Source: an uncultured Clostridia bacterium (GTDB lineage Bacteria > Bacillota > Clostridia > Oscillospirales > Acutalibacteraceae). Taken from it: 64,000 nt of DNA. Numbering within the stretch: position 1 is the stretch's first letter; each line of letters opens with the position of its first letter. The notes under the pieces are model-generated. The model did not search any database, was not told the DNA's origin, and worked only from the letters and a program-made list of their open reading frames with translations. This document shows positions 32,181-41,335 of the stretch, in pieces. The position numbers and the translations under genes were made by a program. Where the stretch lies: NCBI GenBank assembly GCA_946187325.1, contig CAMHQC010000002.1, positions 88,606 through 152,605 of the forward strand, read 5' to 3'.

Positions 32181-33635
32181 ATGTATAATTCTATAAAAGA
32201 AAATATTACCAAGTTAAAAAACATAACATCCTCGTCCGCGGATTTTACCGTGAGGAACTTAGTTCTGAGTAATAACACAGACTGCGCTGTAATTACTATC
32301 GAGGGTATGTCCGATAAGGAATCTCTCGCTATTTCTGTAATAAATCCTATTCTTGAAACTGATTTTAAGGATAAAAAGGGTAGGGAGCTTTTCGATTATA
32401 TCTATAACTCAGTCCTCTCAAACAGCGAAATTATAATTATAAATACATTCAGCGAGGTCATAAAATTCTCTATGTCGGGATTCGCTGTGTTCGGGGTGGA
32501 CGGTTACGATAAAATGCTCGCTGTCGGAGTTCAGGGCTTTAAGTTCAGAAGCGTATCCGAACCCGAAAGCGAGCTTGTCCAGCGCGGAAGCCGCGAGGGC
32601 TTTAATGAGGCGATGCGTATTAATATGACCTTGGTTCGCAGAAGAATGAAAAATCCGTCACTTGTGTTCGAGACGTTTACCGTCGGAACTGAGTCTAAAA
32701 CCGAGATTGCGCTCTGCTATATAAAGGGTACGGCTACCGACTCGTCTGTAAATGAAGTCAGAAAACGCATTAAGGACTGCGATATAAAGATAGTTTTAGG
32801 CGCGGGCTACTTAGTGCCTTATCTCGAGGACAGCGGTAAAAATGAGATTTTTACAGGCGTCGGAATTACCGAACGTCCGGACTCTTTGTGCGGTAAATTA
32901 ATGGAGGGCAGAATCGGTATTATAGTTGACGGCACGCCGTCTGTACTCGTAATACCGCACCTTTTTGTCGAGAATTTTCACTCTATCGACGATTACTCGA
33001 ACCGACCGTATTTCGCGGCTATAACACGAATCCTAAAATTCACCGCCTATTTAACCTCAATCTTTCTGCCTGGGCTTTATATAGCTCTCGTAACGTTTCA
33101 TCCCGACTATTTTCCCGAGGTTTTAATTAAAAATATCCGTGACTCTATCTCACACACGCCTCTGCCGTTAATGCTCGAGGTTTTACTGATAGATTTTCTC
33201 TACGAAACTATGCGTGAAGCGGGGTTGAGGCTACCGAAAGTCCTAGGACACGCTGTAAGTATAGTAGGCGCGCTTGTTATCGGTGACTGCGCTATCCAGG
33301 GCGGTATTATCGGAGCGCCTACGTTACTGGCTGTCGCGATTTCGGTAATTTGCAGCTATGTAGTACCCGATTTGTATCCTCAGATTACAGTCCTCCGCCT
33401 GTCGTTCGTAATAGTCGGCGGAATTATGGGAGTGTGGGGAATAGTGATGCTCTCGTGTATAGTGCTGGTTTATATGTCCTCAAAATCTACTCTCGGCGTT
33501 ATATTTATATCGCCGATAACTCCGTTTTCAAAGTTCAATATGCGTGATGTTTTTATACGTTTAGGCTGGAAAAAGCTTTCCAAACACACTATGAATGTAC
33601 AAAATCTAAAGGGCGGAAGCGTTTATGAAGAATAA
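32181..33635 (+). CDS. GerA-family spore germination protein (A subunit)
   Basis: The 484-residue protein starts at MYNSIKENITKLKN (AGGTGAT 5 bases upstream). It has the GerAA/SpoVAF layout: a cytosolic N-terminal domain (1-270, including the family's RGSREGFNEAMRINMTLVRRRMKNPSL) and about five C-terminal membrane segments with LPGLYIALVTFHPDYFP and the GGIIGAPTLLAVAISVICSY loop. GerA-type proteins are subunits of nutrient-germinant receptor channels in the spore inner membrane. The gerB-like gene overlaps by 11 bases; no gerC-type lipoprotein gene follows. Confidence 0.92.
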   Translation: MYNSIKENITKLKNITSSSADFTVRNLVLSNNTDCAVITIEGMSDKESLAISVINPILETDFKDKKGRELFDYIYNSVLSNSEIIIINTFSEVIKFSMSGFAVFGVDGYDKMLAVGVQGFKFRSVSEPESELVQRGSREGFNEAMRINMTLVRRRMKNPSLVFETFTVGTESKTEIALCYIKGTATDSSVNEVRKRIKDCDIKIVLGAGYLVPYLEDSGKNEIFTGVGITERPDSLCGKLMEGRIGIIVDGTPSVLVIPHLFVENFHSIDDYSNRPYFAAITRILKFTAYLTSIFLPGLYIALVTFHPDYFPEVLIKNIRDSISHTPLPLMLEVLLIDFLYETMREAGLRLPKVLGHAVSIVGALVIGDCAIQGGIIGAPTLLAVAISVICSYVVPDLYPQITVLRLSFVIVGGIMGVWGIVMLSCIVLVYMSSKSTLGVIFISPITPFSKFNMRDVFIRLGWKKLSKHTMNVQNLKGGSVYEE

Positions 33636-34548
33636 TAAAATAACATTTTCCCAGTTTTTATCGGTATGTTTTTTATCGTCCTTATCGTCGGTAATGTTTA
33701 TAAGCCGAACTCCGTCTGTGTTTGTACTCTTAACCTCAGTATTAGCTTTATTTGTAAACTACGCTGTGTTTATGCTGTATAAAGGTCAGTTGAAAAAGGT
33801 TTTAATACCTGTTTCGATTGTTTATCTAAGCCTTTACTGTGTGCTGACGGTAGTAAAATTCGCCGATTATATGAATACGGCTCTGTCTTACGGACCTGAC
33901 TGTCTTATAATAACCGTGCTTTTATGTTTTACTTTTTTCTGTACGGTAAAGGGCGGTGAAGCGTTGTCGAGAGCTTCTACGGTAATTATTGTATTTGTAA
34001 TCGCGGGGTTAATCTATATGCTGGTATGTACCTTCACGAATATAAAGTTTAATATAACCGCCGAAATACCCGACAAATTTAACTCCTTCGCAATACTATT
34101 TTTACCATCGTTATTATATATAATAAATTACGACAGTATAATAAACATAAAGCGAAAGGTTTACGCCGTATATTCAGCAATATTTACGGCGGTAACAGCA
34201 TATTTTATCCTAATCGCTTCGGGCGTAAACTCACCGTATCCGATTCAACTTTTACCGGCAATATCAAAAATAGGTGTGTTTAAAGGCTCTGATTGTATAC
34301 TTTTAAGTATACTGACCATATCGTGCGTGTTCAGTGTAAGCGCTTCTACGGTAAGTATTTTTAAAAAGTCCGTGCATAATTATCTCACTAACTCAATTTA
34401 TATAGCCTCTTTGCTCGGAGTATCTATTTTAATCTCATTATTTAACCTGCTCGGCTTTATTGAAAACAGCTTGTTTATGCCGTTTTCAGTAGTTGTTATG
34501 CTGATAATAATACTGCTTTGTGCCGTTAAACGAAAAAACTATGTATAA
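33625..34548 (+). CDS. GerB-family spore germination permease-like protein
   Basis: The 307-residue polytopic protein has about nine or ten hydrophobic segments and belongs with the APC-superfamily GerAB subunits by length, topology and linkage (11-base overlap with the gerA-type gene). GerB proteins bind the germinant amino acid or sugar. At 307 residues it is shorter than typical GerAB (about 365), so a helix may be missing. The receptor lacks a neighbouring C subunit. Direct sequence motifs are weak, so the call rests partly on context. Confidence 0.75.
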   Translation: MKNNKITFSQFLSVCFLSSLSSVMFISRTPSVFVLLTSVLALFVNYAVFMLYKGQLKKVLIPVSIVYLSLYCVLTVVKFADYMNTALSYGPDCLIITVLLCFTFFCTVKGGEALSRASTVIIVFVIAGLIYMLVCTFTNIKFNITAEIPDKFNSFAILFLPSLLYIINYDSIINIKRKVYAVYSAIFTAVTAYFILIASGVNSPYPIQLLPAISKIGVFKGSDCILLSILTISCVFSVSASTVSIFKKSVHNYLTNSIYIASLLGVSILISLFNLLGFIENSLFMPFSVVVMLIIILLCAVKRKNYV

Positions 34549-34651
34549 AAATTCATATTTTGAAAAAAATTGCGTAAATTCACTTTTCAAAATGTATATT
34601 TTGTAGTATAATATTGTGTGGAATTTTACGTTCAGGAAAGCGGGGTTAATT

Positions 34652-35617
34652 ATGGCTGTAGAATATTCAGTATCGCTCGAAAAAATTATGAAGGAACTGT
34701 CGCTGGCGTCTATATATATGCCGAAAGAACCTTCCGAGATTATGATAAAAAATAATAATATCAGCCGTCCGGGACTTCAGCTTACGGGATATTTCGATTT
34801 TTTCGATAAAACTCGTATCCTTGTGTTCGGACATACTGAGTTCTCCTATTTGTCGCGTTTCGGCGCTGAACAGCAACAGCACGTAATTGACTCTATTTTC
34901 AGATTCGGACCGCCCGCTGTAATCTTATGCAGAAGCTATGAGCTTAACGATGCTATGATGAGCAGCGCTAAGGAGCATAATATCCCGATATTACAGTCGA
35001 CTGATACCACATCGTCGCTCACAGCGGGGCTTGTTACTATGCTCAGCCGTGAGCTCGCTCCGAGAATTACCCGCCACGGCGTACTGGTAGAGGTTTACGG
35101 CGAGGGCTGCCTTATTATCGGCGACAGCGGAGTCGGTAAAAGCGAAACCGCTATCGAGCTTATGAAACGAGGCCACCGCCTTATAGCTGACGACGCGGTG
35201 GAAATTCGAAAAACCGACAGTCGAACTCTTATCGGAAGCTCTCCGCAGAATATTCGTCATTTTGTAGAGCTTAGGGGCGTAGGTATTATTAACGCGCGTA
35301 ATCTTTTCGGTATGGGTTCGATTAAGCTTTCCGAAAAAATAGATATGGTTATTAACCTTGAACTTTGGGACGGTAAGAAGGTTTACGACAGGATGGGTCT
35401 TGAGAACGAGTATATGGACATTCTCGGAATAGATATTCCGATTGTAACTATCCCCGTTAAGCCGGGTCGAAATCTCTCTAATATTATCGAGGTCGCTTCT
35501 ATGAATAACCGCCAGAAGAAGATGGGCTATAACGCCGCTCAGGACTTGCTGACAAGTCTGGGTATGGAAATCGACGAAGAAATGGTTGAGAAACGTATCG
35601 TCGATAATTGGAATTAA
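34652..35617 (+). CDS. hprK: HPr kinase/phosphorylase
   Basis: The 321-residue enzyme starts at MAVEYSVSLEKIMKE. The C-terminal kinase domain has P-loop GDSGVGKS at 157-164 and the HprK signature ELRGVGIINARNLFG. The N-terminal domain (1-130) is the usual HprK_N. It phosphorylates HPr at the regulatory serine in response to glycolytic intermediates, feeding CcpA-type carbon catabolite control. It leads a long plus-strand run (murB, rapZ, whiA and more), an order conserved in many Clostridia. Confidence 0.96.
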   Translation: MAVEYSVSLEKIMKELSLASIYMPKEPSEIMIKNNNISRPGLQLTGYFDFFDKTRILVFGHTEFSYLSRFGAEQQQHVIDSIFRFGPPAVILCRSYELNDAMMSSAKEHNIPILQSTDTTSSLTAGLVTMLSRELAPRITRHGVLVEVYGEGCLIIGDSGVGKSETAIELMKRGHRLIADDAVEIRKTDSRTLIGSSPQNIRHFVELRGVGIINARNLFGMGSIKLSEKIDMVINLELWDGKKVYDRMGLENEYMDILGIDIPIVTIPVKPGRNLSNIIEVASMNNRQKKMGYNAAQDLLTSLGMEIDEEMVEKRIVDNWN

Positions 35618-35638
35618 TTTTATGTTAGGAATTGTTTT

Positions 35639-36547
35639 ATGAATAAATATGATAATGTTTATAAGCTTTGTAAAGAGCTTGGTATAGACGCCAGGTACGG
35701 CGTAGCTATGAGTACTATGACAACCTTTAAAATCGGCGGCGACGCGGGGCTTTACGTCGAGGCCGAAACTAAAAAGCAGTTGTCCTCTTTAATAAAATAT
35801 CTAAACGATAATAAAATCGACTACATAGTTCTCGGTAAGGGAAGTAACGTGCTTGTAAATGATAACGGAATAGATAAGGTCGTTATCAAGCTTAAAGGCG
35901 AGTTTTGCGAGGTATCTATGCTCGACGATACTACGATTTATTGCGGAGCGGGATTATCGCTTGCGGGACTTTGTAAGGAAGCCGAAAATAAAAGCCTTTC
36001 GGGACTTGAGTTCGCCTGGGGTATTCCGGGTTCTGTCGGCGGAGCGGTGTTTATGAACGCGGGAGCTTACGGCGGAGAGATGAAGGATGTTATCTACTCC
36101 GTCACCCATATCGATAAACACGGCAAGCTCGGCGTTATTAAAGCAGCGGACCTTGACCTCGGTTACCGCCGCAGTATTTATAAGGTGAACGGATTTACTA
36201 TTATCGGCGTTACTTTAAAGCTTAAACTCGACTCTAAAAACAGTATCCGCGCTCGTATGGACGATTATATGGGCAGGCGAAAGGATAAACAGCCGCTGGA
36301 TTTTCCGTCCGCGGGTTCTGTATTCAGACGTCCCGAGGGCAACTACGCGGGCGCGCTTATCGAAAAATGCGGTCTAAAGGGCAAGTCGGTAGGCGGAGCT
36401 CAGGTATCTCCGAAACACGCGGGCTTTATCGTTAACACAGGCTCCGCTACCGCCGAGGATGTTAAAAACCTCGTAGCTCTTATTCAGAAAACAGTAAAAG
36501 AAGAAACAGGATATAGCTTACAACGGGAAATTATTTTTCTCGATTAG
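35639..36547 (+). CDS. murB: UDP-N-acetylenolpyruvoylglucosamine reductase
   Basis: The 302-residue FAD enzyme reduces UDP-GlcNAc-enolpyruvate to UDP-MurNAc with NADPH, the second committed step of peptidoglycan synthesis in the cytosol. FAD-binding signatures are visible: TTFKIGGDAGLYVE, VLGKGSNVLVND, and GLEFAWGIPGSVGGAVFMNAGAYGGE. The catalytic RDKQPLDFPSAGSVFRRP segment holds the active Ser. It is the short type IIb form. It lies 21 bases after hprK and 12 bases before rapZ. Confidence 0.96.
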   Translation: MNKYDNVYKLCKELGIDARYGVAMSTMTTFKIGGDAGLYVEAETKKQLSSLIKYLNDNKIDYIVLGKGSNVLVNDNGIDKVVIKLKGEFCEVSMLDDTTIYCGAGLSLAGLCKEAENKSLSGLEFAWGIPGSVGGAVFMNAGAYGGEMKDVIYSVTHIDKHGKLGVIKAADLDLGYRRSIYKVNGFTIIGVTLKLKLDSKNSIRARMDDYMGRRKDKQPLDFPSAGSVFRRPEGNYAGALIEKCGLKGKSVGGAQVSPKHAGFIVNTGSATAEDVKNLVALIQKTVKEETGYSLQREIIFLD

Positions 36548-36559
36548 AATTAAAATATT

Positions 36560-37432
36560 ATGGAATTTATTATTATTACAGGACTTTCGGGCGCGGGTAA
36601 GACAGGAGCGCTTCACGCTTTGGAGGATATCGGCTATTATTGTGTGGATAACCTGCCGCCCGACTTGTTAAAAACCTTTTATAATCTTTGCGAAACCTCC
36701 ACCGATACTTCTATGAAACGTGTGGCGGTTGTTATCGACGTCCGAGGCGGTAACACGCTCTCTAACTTCTATGACGATTTAATGAGCTTTAAGGAAGAAC
36801 ATAAAACCTTTTCGCTTTTATTCCTTGACGCTAAGTATGATGTGCTTGTTACAAGGTTTAAAGAAACACGCCGCAGACATCCTCTTGCCGACGTTGTTCC
36901 CGATAATACCCTCGAAAGCGCGTTATCGCTCGAGATTTCATATCTTGAGCCGTTTAAAAAGATCGCCGATTATATTATTGATACAACTAACGTGAGCGTT
37001 AAGCTTCTAAAAGAACGAATTACCGAGATTTTTTTAGGTAATAAAGAAAACGGAATCCTGCTTTCGTTTATGTCTTTCGGATTTAAATACGGAGTTCCGA
37101 GCGACTGCGATACTATTTTCGACTCAAGATGCCTGCCTAATCCGTTTTATATTCCCGAGTTAAAGGATAAAACAGGACTTGATAAAGAAGTTTACGACTA
37201 CGTGTTTTCTTCGGAAGATACCGAGAATTTTGTAAAAAAACTTACTGATTTTCTCGATTACAGCGTACCGCTCTATAGAAAAGAGGGCAAATCCGAACTC
37301 GTTGTCGGAATCGGCTGTACAGGCGGACAGCATCGAAGCGTAGCTATTGCCGAAACGCTGAAAAAGCATTTTTCCGATCTCGGTTACAAGTCCTCGGTTT
37401 TCCACCGCGACGCTCTGAAAAAGCTAAGTTAA
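36560..37432 (+). CDS. rapZ: RapZ/YvcJ nucleotide-binding protein
   Basis: The 290-residue P-loop protein starts with GLSGAGKTGALHALEDIGYYCVDNLP (Walker A 8-15 region) and ends with the conserved IGCTGGQHRSVAIAETL segment, both signatures of the RapZ/YvcJ family. In E. coli it is an RNase E adapter binding small RNAs and GlcN6P; in Firmicutes YvcJ hydrolyses GTP and affects competence. The murB-rapZ-whiA order is widely conserved in Gram-positive bacteria. Its target here is unknown. Confidence 0.94.
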   Translation: MEFIIITGLSGAGKTGALHALEDIGYYCVDNLPPDLLKTFYNLCETSTDTSMKRVAVVIDVRGGNTLSNFYDDLMSFKEEHKTFSLLFLDAKYDVLVTRFKETRRRHPLADVVPDNTLESALSLEISYLEPFKKIADYIIDTTNVSVKLLKERITEIFLGNKENGILLSFMSFGFKYGVPSDCDTIFDSRCLPNPFYIPELKDKTGLDKEVYDYVFSSEDTENFVKKLTDFLDYSVPLYRKEGKSELVVGIGCTGGQHRSVAIAETLKKHFSDLGYKSSVFHRDALKKLS

Positions 37433-37436
37433 AGCT

Positions 37437-38354
37437 ATGAAAAATAAACCCGCATTCTCGTTTATGGTTAAACGAGAGTTATCCGAAATAAAAATTGAAT
37501 CCGATTCTTTAATGCTCAGCGAGTGTTACGGAATGCTCTTATTCGCGAGTAGATTTAGTTCGCGCGAGATTGTATTTAAAACCGATAACGAGTACATAGC
37601 TAAACGCTTCGAGTTTTTACTTATGAGCTTATACCGCCCGATTATCGAAAAATCCCGCGATAAATCTAAGTCCAAGCTTAATAAATTTACGCTTATAGTA
37701 CCCGACGAATGTAAGAATATCTTCGAGTCTCTCGGACATTCCCCGAGGGATTTAAAGCTTAGAATCAACAGAGCTAATATCGGCGACGAAAACTCATACT
37801 CAGCCTTTTTAAGAGGCGTGTTTTTGAGTTGCGGTTCGGTTACCGATCCCGAAAAAAGCTACCATTTAGAGCTTTCGGTCTCGCATAAAACCTTAGCCGA
37901 AAATTTAATCCATCTAATAAACGAGGTAGAGGTGTTTAATTTTAACCCGAAGCTCGCTTCCCGTAAGGGCGGATATATCGTTTACCTAAAGGGTAATTCC
38001 GATATCTGCGACTTTTTAGCGTACATCGGAGCGGGAAATTCCGTTATGAGTATTATCGAAACCTCAGCTTATAAAGAGATGATTAATAAAATTAACCGTA
38101 AGCAGAATTCTGAGCTTGCTAATATCAAGAAAAAAGCCGACGCCTCGGCTAAACAGATTCTCGCGATTAAAAAGATTATAGACGTTAAAGGCATAGACTA
38201 TCTGAACGGTGATTTAAAATCCGTAGCTCTTTTAAGGCTCGAAAATCCCGAAATGTCCTTAAAAGAACTCGGCGAAAACTTAACGCCTAGGATATCCCGA
38301 AGCGGAGTAAATCACCGCTTAGAGAAGATTTTTAAAATAGCGAACTCGCTATAG
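37437..38354 (+). CDS. whiA: DNA-binding protein WhiA
   Basis: The 305-residue protein has the WhiA layout: an N-terminal LAGLIDADG-like fold lacking nuclease activity (with AFLRGVFLSCGSVTDPEKSYHLEL) and a C-terminal helix-turn-helix ending SLKELGENLTPRISRSGVNHRLEKIFKIA. In Streptomyces WhiA is a sporulation regulator; in Firmicutes it affects cell division and chromosome segregation. It starts 4 bases after rapZ and continues the operon. xseB follows after 8 bases with a GGAGG site. Confidence 0.95.
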   Translation: MKNKPAFSFMVKRELSEIKIESDSLMLSECYGMLLFASRFSSREIVFKTDNEYIAKRFEFLLMSLYRPIIEKSRDKSKSKLNKFTLIVPDECKNIFESLGHSPRDLKLRINRANIGDENSYSAFLRGVFLSCGSVTDPEKSYHLELSVSHKTLAENLIHLINEVEVFNFNPKLASRKGGYIVYLKGNSDICDFLAYIGAGNSVMSIIETSAYKEMINKINRKQNSELANIKKKADASAKQILAIKKIIDVKGIDYLNGDLKSVALLRLENPEMSLKELGENLTPRISRSGVNHRLEKIFKIANSL

Positions 38355-38362
38355 GAGGAAAT

Positions 38363-38590
38363 ATGGAAGAAAAACTTACCTTCGAGCAGGCTAACGAAAA
38401 ACTCGAAAAGCTTGTAATGGAAATGGAAAGCGGCGAGCTTACCCTTGAAGAAACTATGAAACGCTACGAGGAAGCCTTCGAGCTTCTTAATTTTTGTTAT
38501 AAACAGCTCGATTCTTATAAAGGCGAAATTGTCGATATAAATAAGAGAATTGACGAAATAAAGAACAAAGAGGATATATTCGATGAATGA
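38363..38590 (+). CDS. xseB: Exodeoxyribonuclease VII small subunit
   Basis: The 75-residue helical protein has the XseB signature LTFEQANEKLEKLVMEMESGELTLEETMKRYEEAF, full length for the family. It forms, with XseA, an ssDNA exonuclease. The large-subunit gene xseA, normally directly upstream, is absent here and must lie elsewhere, or has been lost. Its end overlaps ispA by 8 bases. Confidence 0.93.
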   Translation: MEEKLTFEQANEKLEKLVMEMESGELTLEETMKRYEEAFELLNFCYKQLDSYKGEIVDINKRIDEIKNKEDIFDE

Positions 38591-39452
38591 TATTGAGCTT
38601 ATAGAAAACGCCCTGTACGGCTATATACCTAAAGATGTAGTTTACGAAAAAAATCTTGCGGCTTCTATGGAATACAGCCTCAAGGCAGGCGGAAAGCGAA
38701 TCCGCCCGAGGTTAGTTCTCGAGTTTTCGAGACTTTGCGGCGGTGACGATGAAACCGCTATACCTTACGCCTGCGCGCTTGAGATGATTCATACCTACTC
38801 GCTTATCCACGACGATTTACCCTGTATGGATGACGACGATATGCGCCGCGGTAAACCGTCTAACCATAAAGTCTACGGCGAGGATATCGCGCTTCTGGCG
38901 GGCGACGCTTTACAGAGCTTAGCTTTCGAGACTATGTCCAAAGCCGCTGTCAGCGGCAATGCTTCCGCTTTAGCCGGAGTTAAGTGTATAAATATTTTAT
39001 CGTCGTACTGCGGTATTGTCGGTATGGTAGGCGGACAGGTTATCGACCTCGAAAATGAAAATAAACAGGCTGACTTAAAGTCCGTCACCGAATGTGACCG
39101 CAAAAAGACGGGCGCTCTTATTAAAGCCGCTTGCGAAATTGGTTGTACTATAGCAGGGGCTGACGAAGAAAAGACACTCGCCGCCGGAAAGTACGGCGAA
39201 AATATAGGAATAGCTTTCCAGATTGTTGACGATATACTCGATGTAACTTCGTCCGACGAAGAACTTGGAAAGCCTGTCGGAAGCGACCAAGTTAATAACA
39301 AGTCAACATATGTATCGCTTCTCGGAATCGACGAATGTAAACGCCGTGTGGACAAGTTAACCGCCGAAGCGATTGAATGTCTAAATGTTTTCGATGGAGA
39401 TACTACCGCTCTTAAGGAGCTGTCTCTTAAACTTTCCGACAGAAAGAAATAA
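38583..39452 (+). CDS. ispA: Farnesyl/geranyl diphosphate synthase
   Basis: The 289-residue all-helical prenyltransferase condenses IPP with allylic diphosphates in the cytosol. The first Asp-rich motif is DDLPCMDDDD (77-86) and the second FQIVDDILDVTSSDEELGKP; the residues ahead of the first motif fit short-chain (C15) product length. It overlaps xseB by 8 bases and precedes dxs, so the head of the isoprenoid pathway is encoded together, supplying undecaprenyl carriers and quinone-like lipids. Confidence 0.95.
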   Translation: MNDIELIENALYGYIPKDVVYEKNLAASMEYSLKAGGKRIRPRLVLEFSRLCGGDDETAIPYACALEMIHTYSLIHDDLPCMDDDDMRRGKPSNHKVYGEDIALLAGDALQSLAFETMSKAAVSGNASALAGVKCINILSSYCGIVGMVGGQVIDLENENKQADLKSVTECDRKKTGALIKAACEIGCTIAGADEEKTLAAGKYGENIGIAFQIVDDILDVTSSDEELGKPVGSDQVNNKSTYVSLLGIDECKRRVDKLTAEAIECLNVFDGDTTALKELSLKLSDRKK

Positions 39453-39472
39453 TCAGTAAATGGGGTAGGATT

Positions 39473-41335
39473 ATGGAAAATAAGTACAGAATCCTTTCTA
39501 CAATTAAATCACCTAAAGATATAAAAGTTCTCTCCGATTCCGAGATAGAACAACTTTGCTCCGAGATACGAGAAAAGCTTATCGAGGTTGTATCCGTAAA
39601 CGGCGGACATCTCGCTTCTAACTTAGGAATTGTTGAGCTTACTGTAGCTCTGCATAAATGCTTTAACTGTCCTAAAGACAGCATTGTATGGGATGTCGGC
39701 CACCAAAGCTATGTACATAAAATGCTCACGGGAAGGTATGACGAGATTGATACCATCCGCCAAAAAGACGGTTTAGCAGGCTTCCCGAAACGCAGCGAAA
39801 GCGACTATGACGCCTTTAACGCGGGACATTCAAGCACATCAATCTCAGCCGCCTTCGGTATCGCTAAAGCTAAACAGCTTAAAGGCGATAATTCCCACAC
39901 TATCGCTATAATCGGCGACGGCTCTATGACGGGCGGACTCGCGTATGAGGGCTTAAATAACGCGGGAAGATTTAAAAAGAACTTTATTGTTATTCTAAAC
40001 GACAACAAAATGTCTATTTCCAATAACGTAGGCGCTATGGCTATGACCCTCTCACATATGAGGGTTAAGCCTACGTATTTAAGAATCAAACGCCGTACCG
40101 AAAAAATCCTCGCGCATATTCCTCTTATCGGTAATCTATTCAGAAAAATTCTAAGCCGCAGTAAATCGAAGCTTAAAAATCTGATATATAAAAACACTCT
40201 TTTCGATTATCTCGGCTACACATACTTAGGTCCGGTTGACGGACACGATATGGAGGAGCTTACTAACGCGCTTGAAGCGGCTAAAAAGTACAACAATTCC
40301 GTACTTTTACACGTTGTAACTAAAAAGGGTAAAGGCTATGAACCCGCCGAATCCCATCCTAAAGAGTTCCACGGTATCGGTAAATTCGATATAGACACAG
40401 GCGAGCCGCTTTCAAGTAAAAAGGGGTTCTCATATATTTTCGGAAAACACCTTTGCGATATGGCGGCAAAGGATAAGAAAATCTGCGCCATTACCGCCGC
40501 AATGACTCTCGGCACCGGCTTATCCAAGTTTAAGTCTAAATATAAAAACAGATTTTTTGATGTAGGTATCGCCGAGGAACACGCCGTAACGTTCGCGTGC
40601 GGACTTGCCACGAAGGGAATTATTCCGTTTTTCGCCGTTTATTCAACATTTTTACAACGAGGTTTTGACCAGCTTATCCACGACGCCGCTATCCAAAAGC
40701 TCCACGTTGTTTTATGTATCGACCGAGCCGGAATAGTAGGCAACGACGGAGAAACCCACCAGGGCTTGTTTGATGTTAGTATGTTAAATACTATCCCCGA
40801 AACGACGATTTTCTCTCCGTGTTATTTCGACGAGCTTAAACACTCTATGAATGCCGCGGCGTATATGTGCGACAGCCTTGTAGCTGTTCGTTATCCGCGC
40901 GGAGGCGAACTGTATCGTCCCGAGGATTTTACTGTTTCGAGTATAGATTTCGATTTGTACGGTGACGATAACGCCGAAATCTGTATCGTGACATACGGAC
41001 GAATCTTCTCCTACGCCTGTAAGGCAATCGAACGCCTAAAGGCTGAGGGAATAAACGTAAAGATAATTAAGCTTAACCGAATTAAACCTATCGACTGTAA
41101 GGCTGTTAAGATCGCCGCCGAGTCTAAAATGATATTCTTCTTTGAGGAATCTTTAGTCGCTGGCGGTATCGGCGAGTCTTTCGGTTATGAACTTAAAAAG
41201 ACAGGAAAGGATTTCTTCTATAAAATCCACGGAATAAAAGACGCGTTTGTGCGTCATGAAACCGTTGAGCAGGCTCTCGAGGAGTTTAAGCTCGACGATA
41301 ACGGAATGATAGAGGTAATTAAAGAATACTTATGA
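39473..41335 (+). CDS. dxs: 1-deoxy-D-xylulose-5-phosphate synthase
   Basis: The 620-residue ThDP enzyme is full length and makes DXP from pyruvate and glyceraldehyde-3-phosphate, the first step of the MEP isoprenoid route. Signatures: DVGHQSYVHKMLTGR, the ThDP motif GDGSMTGGLAYEGLNNAG to NDNKMSIS, YLGPVDGHDME, and the pyrimidine-domain DVGIAEEHAVTFACGLA. It ends in a four-base overlap (ATGA) with tlyA. Confidence 0.97.
   Translation: MENKYRILSTIKSPKDIKVLSDSEIEQLCSEIREKLIEVVSVNGGHLASNLGIVELTVALHKCFNCPKDSIVWDVGHQSYVHKMLTGRYDEIDTIRQKDGLAGFPKRSESDYDAFNAGHSSTSISAAFGIAKAKQLKGDNSHTIAIIGDGSMTGGLAYEGLNNAGRFKKNFIVILNDNKMSISNNVGAMAMTLSHMRVKPTYLRIKRRTEKILAHIPLIGNLFRKILSRSKSKLKNLIYKNTLFDYLGYTYLGPVDGHDMEELTNALEAAKKYNNSVLLHVVTKKGKGYEPAESHPKEFHGIGKFDIDTGEPLSSKKGFSYIFGKHLCDMAAKDKKICAITAAMTLGTGLSKFKSKYKNRFFDVGIAEEHAVTFACGLATKGIIPFFAVYSTFLQRGFDQLIHDAAIQKLHVVLCIDRAGIVGNDGETHQGLFDVSMLNTIPETTIFSPCYFDELKHSMNAAAYMCDSLVAVRYPRGGELYRPEDFTVSSIDFDLYGDDNAEICIVTYGRIFSYACKAIERLKAEGINVKIIKLNRIKPIDCKAVKIAAESKMIFFFEESLVAGGIGESFGYELKKTGKDFFYKIHGIKDAFVRHETVEQALEEFKLDDNGMIEVIKEYL

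Noticed and set aside
38873..39355. Antisense open frame of 160 codons opposite ispA
   Set aside because: Shadow of a conserved enzyme gene with Ser/Pro-rich nonsense translation.
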